64,000 nt of DNA from an uncultured Eggerthella sp. (GTDB lineage: Bacteria > Actinomycetota > Coriobacteriia > Coriobacteriales > Eggerthellaceae): positions 92,061-156,060 of the forward strand of contig UQLU01000005.1 in the NCBI GenBank assembly GCA_900542065.1. Direction: 5' to 3'. Within the stretch, counting starts at the first letter, position 1, and every line of letters starts with the position of its first letter. The notes beneath the pieces were generated by a model, which was not told the origin of the DNA, searched no databases, and saw only the letters and a program-made list of their open reading frames with translations. Of the stretch, positions 63,617 to 64,000 are shown piece after piece. Made by a program: the position numbers and the translations under genes.

Positions 63617-63646
63617 AAAAAGTGGAGCCAAGTGCTCCACTTTTTT
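63617..63646 (+). terminator. 12-bp stem terminator after ubiX
   Basis: AAAAAGTGGAGC, loop CAAGT, GCTCCACTTTTT plus one more T. A strong Rho-independent terminator for the decarboxylase operon; it can also work on the minus strand. Confidence 0.85.
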
Positions 63647-63728
63647 ATGCTGATACGAAGTTGCAATGATGGAATTTCCATCTTGCAAACACGCCGTGAA
63701 ACCTTACTAATCACGTATAACAATGCAA

Positions 63729-63766
63729 GAAACCCCGCGAGACGTGCACTCGCGGGGTTTCAATTT
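63729..63766. terminator. 13-bp GC-rich stem between convergent genes
   Basis: GAAACCCCGCGAG and CTCGCGGGGTTTC pair around a 7-base loop, followed by AATTTT on the plus strand. It probably ends the minus-strand gene at the window edge or backs up the previous terminator. Confidence 0.7.
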
Positions 63767-63812
63767 TGCGAAGATTAGATTACTTCGACTGAAAGTTATA
63801 ACTAATTGCTAG

Positions 63813-64000
63813 TTATTTTTCGTCTACAGCCTGACCAGCTTTGATGGCTTCGAGACGAGCTGCAAGAGCTTCGAGCTGCTTGTTAGTCTCTTCGTCTTCG
63901 ATGCGCTGCTGTTCCTTGTTGTAAGCATAGTCGTCGCGGATCTTCTCATTGTCGCACATGAGCAGGTAGAAGATTACACCAACTACGAAGCCGACGCCGC
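63813..64000 (-). CDS. Partial membrane protein with coiled-coil tail
   Basis: The 3' end of a gene that starts beyond the window. The visible 61 residues comprise a transmembrane segment (GFVVGVIFYLLM) followed by a charged helix with a heptad-like pattern (NKQLEALAARLEAIK) and the end AVDEK. I do not recognise the family; a phage-shock or small membrane-regulator protein is possible. Its frame is open from the window edge at 63998. Confidence 0.6.
   Translation of the reverse strand, partial: GVGFVVGVIFYLLMCDNEKIRDDYAYNKEQQRIEDEETNKQLEALAARLEAIKAGQAVDEK

Noticed and set aside
63569..63778. Plus-strand 69-codon frame after ubiX
   Set aside because: It runs through two perfect terminator hairpins, so it is unlikely to be translated.

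Overview
This 64 kb window looks like chromosome from an anaerobic actinobacterium of the class Coriobacteriia, probably near Eggerthellaceae. That placement is inferred from content: radical-type CoA-dehydratase activase proteins, rubrerythrin with a PerR-type regulator, a UbiD/UbiX aromatic decarboxylase operon, DUF2510-type membrane proteins and an LPXTG surface protein. By eye the base composition is less GC-rich than the best-known members. I saw no rRNA, tRNA, CRISPR array, prophage or intact insertion sequence.

Layout. 0-8.5 kb (minus strand): universal stress protein, small membrane protein and PiT phosphate transporter (with a PhoP-box-like array upstream), an MFS carrier, a D-2-hydroxyacid dehydrogenase, a Gln/Pro-rich membrane protein, and an ABC1/UbiB kinase with a phasin-like protein. 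8.6-26 kb: a 1617-residue fused activase, a TetR regulator, cysK with a glutamate-cysteine ligase, an LPXTG adhesin, a three-gene split version of the same activase system, and an MFS exporter fused to a CBS pair behind a TetR-type operator. 26-34.9 kb: an FtsX-type ABC transporter divergent from a two-component system, an RlmD-like rRNA methyltransferase, and PerR plus rubrerythrin. 35-45 kb: an XRE membrane regulator, an unrecognised membrane-protein pair that may be one frameshifted gene, tyrS, a U32 peptidase-family protein, a lipoprotein and a class A PBP.

45-54 kb is an arginine cluster on the minus strand (argC-J-B-D-G, a DUF2510 protein, argH) that lacks argF and argR. 54-59.7 kb holds a type II dehydroquinase, a MaoC/VOC/ketopantoate-reductase-like operon, and a divergent LysR-nadE pair. 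59.7-63.6 kb holds a small hydrophobic ORF inside a strongly self-complementary transcript (type I toxin-like), a nitroreductase, and an lpdD-ubiD-ubiX operon predicted to decarboxylate hydroxyaromatic acids. The window ends in a partial minus-strand gene.

The most interesting items are the toxin-like small ORF in its fold-back RNA, the MFS-CBS fusion, the activase system present in fused and split form, the compact D-C-B decarboxylase operon, the 14-bp inverted-repeat element after tyrS, and the PhoP-type box upstream of pit. All functions are read from sequence motifs; no database search was possible.
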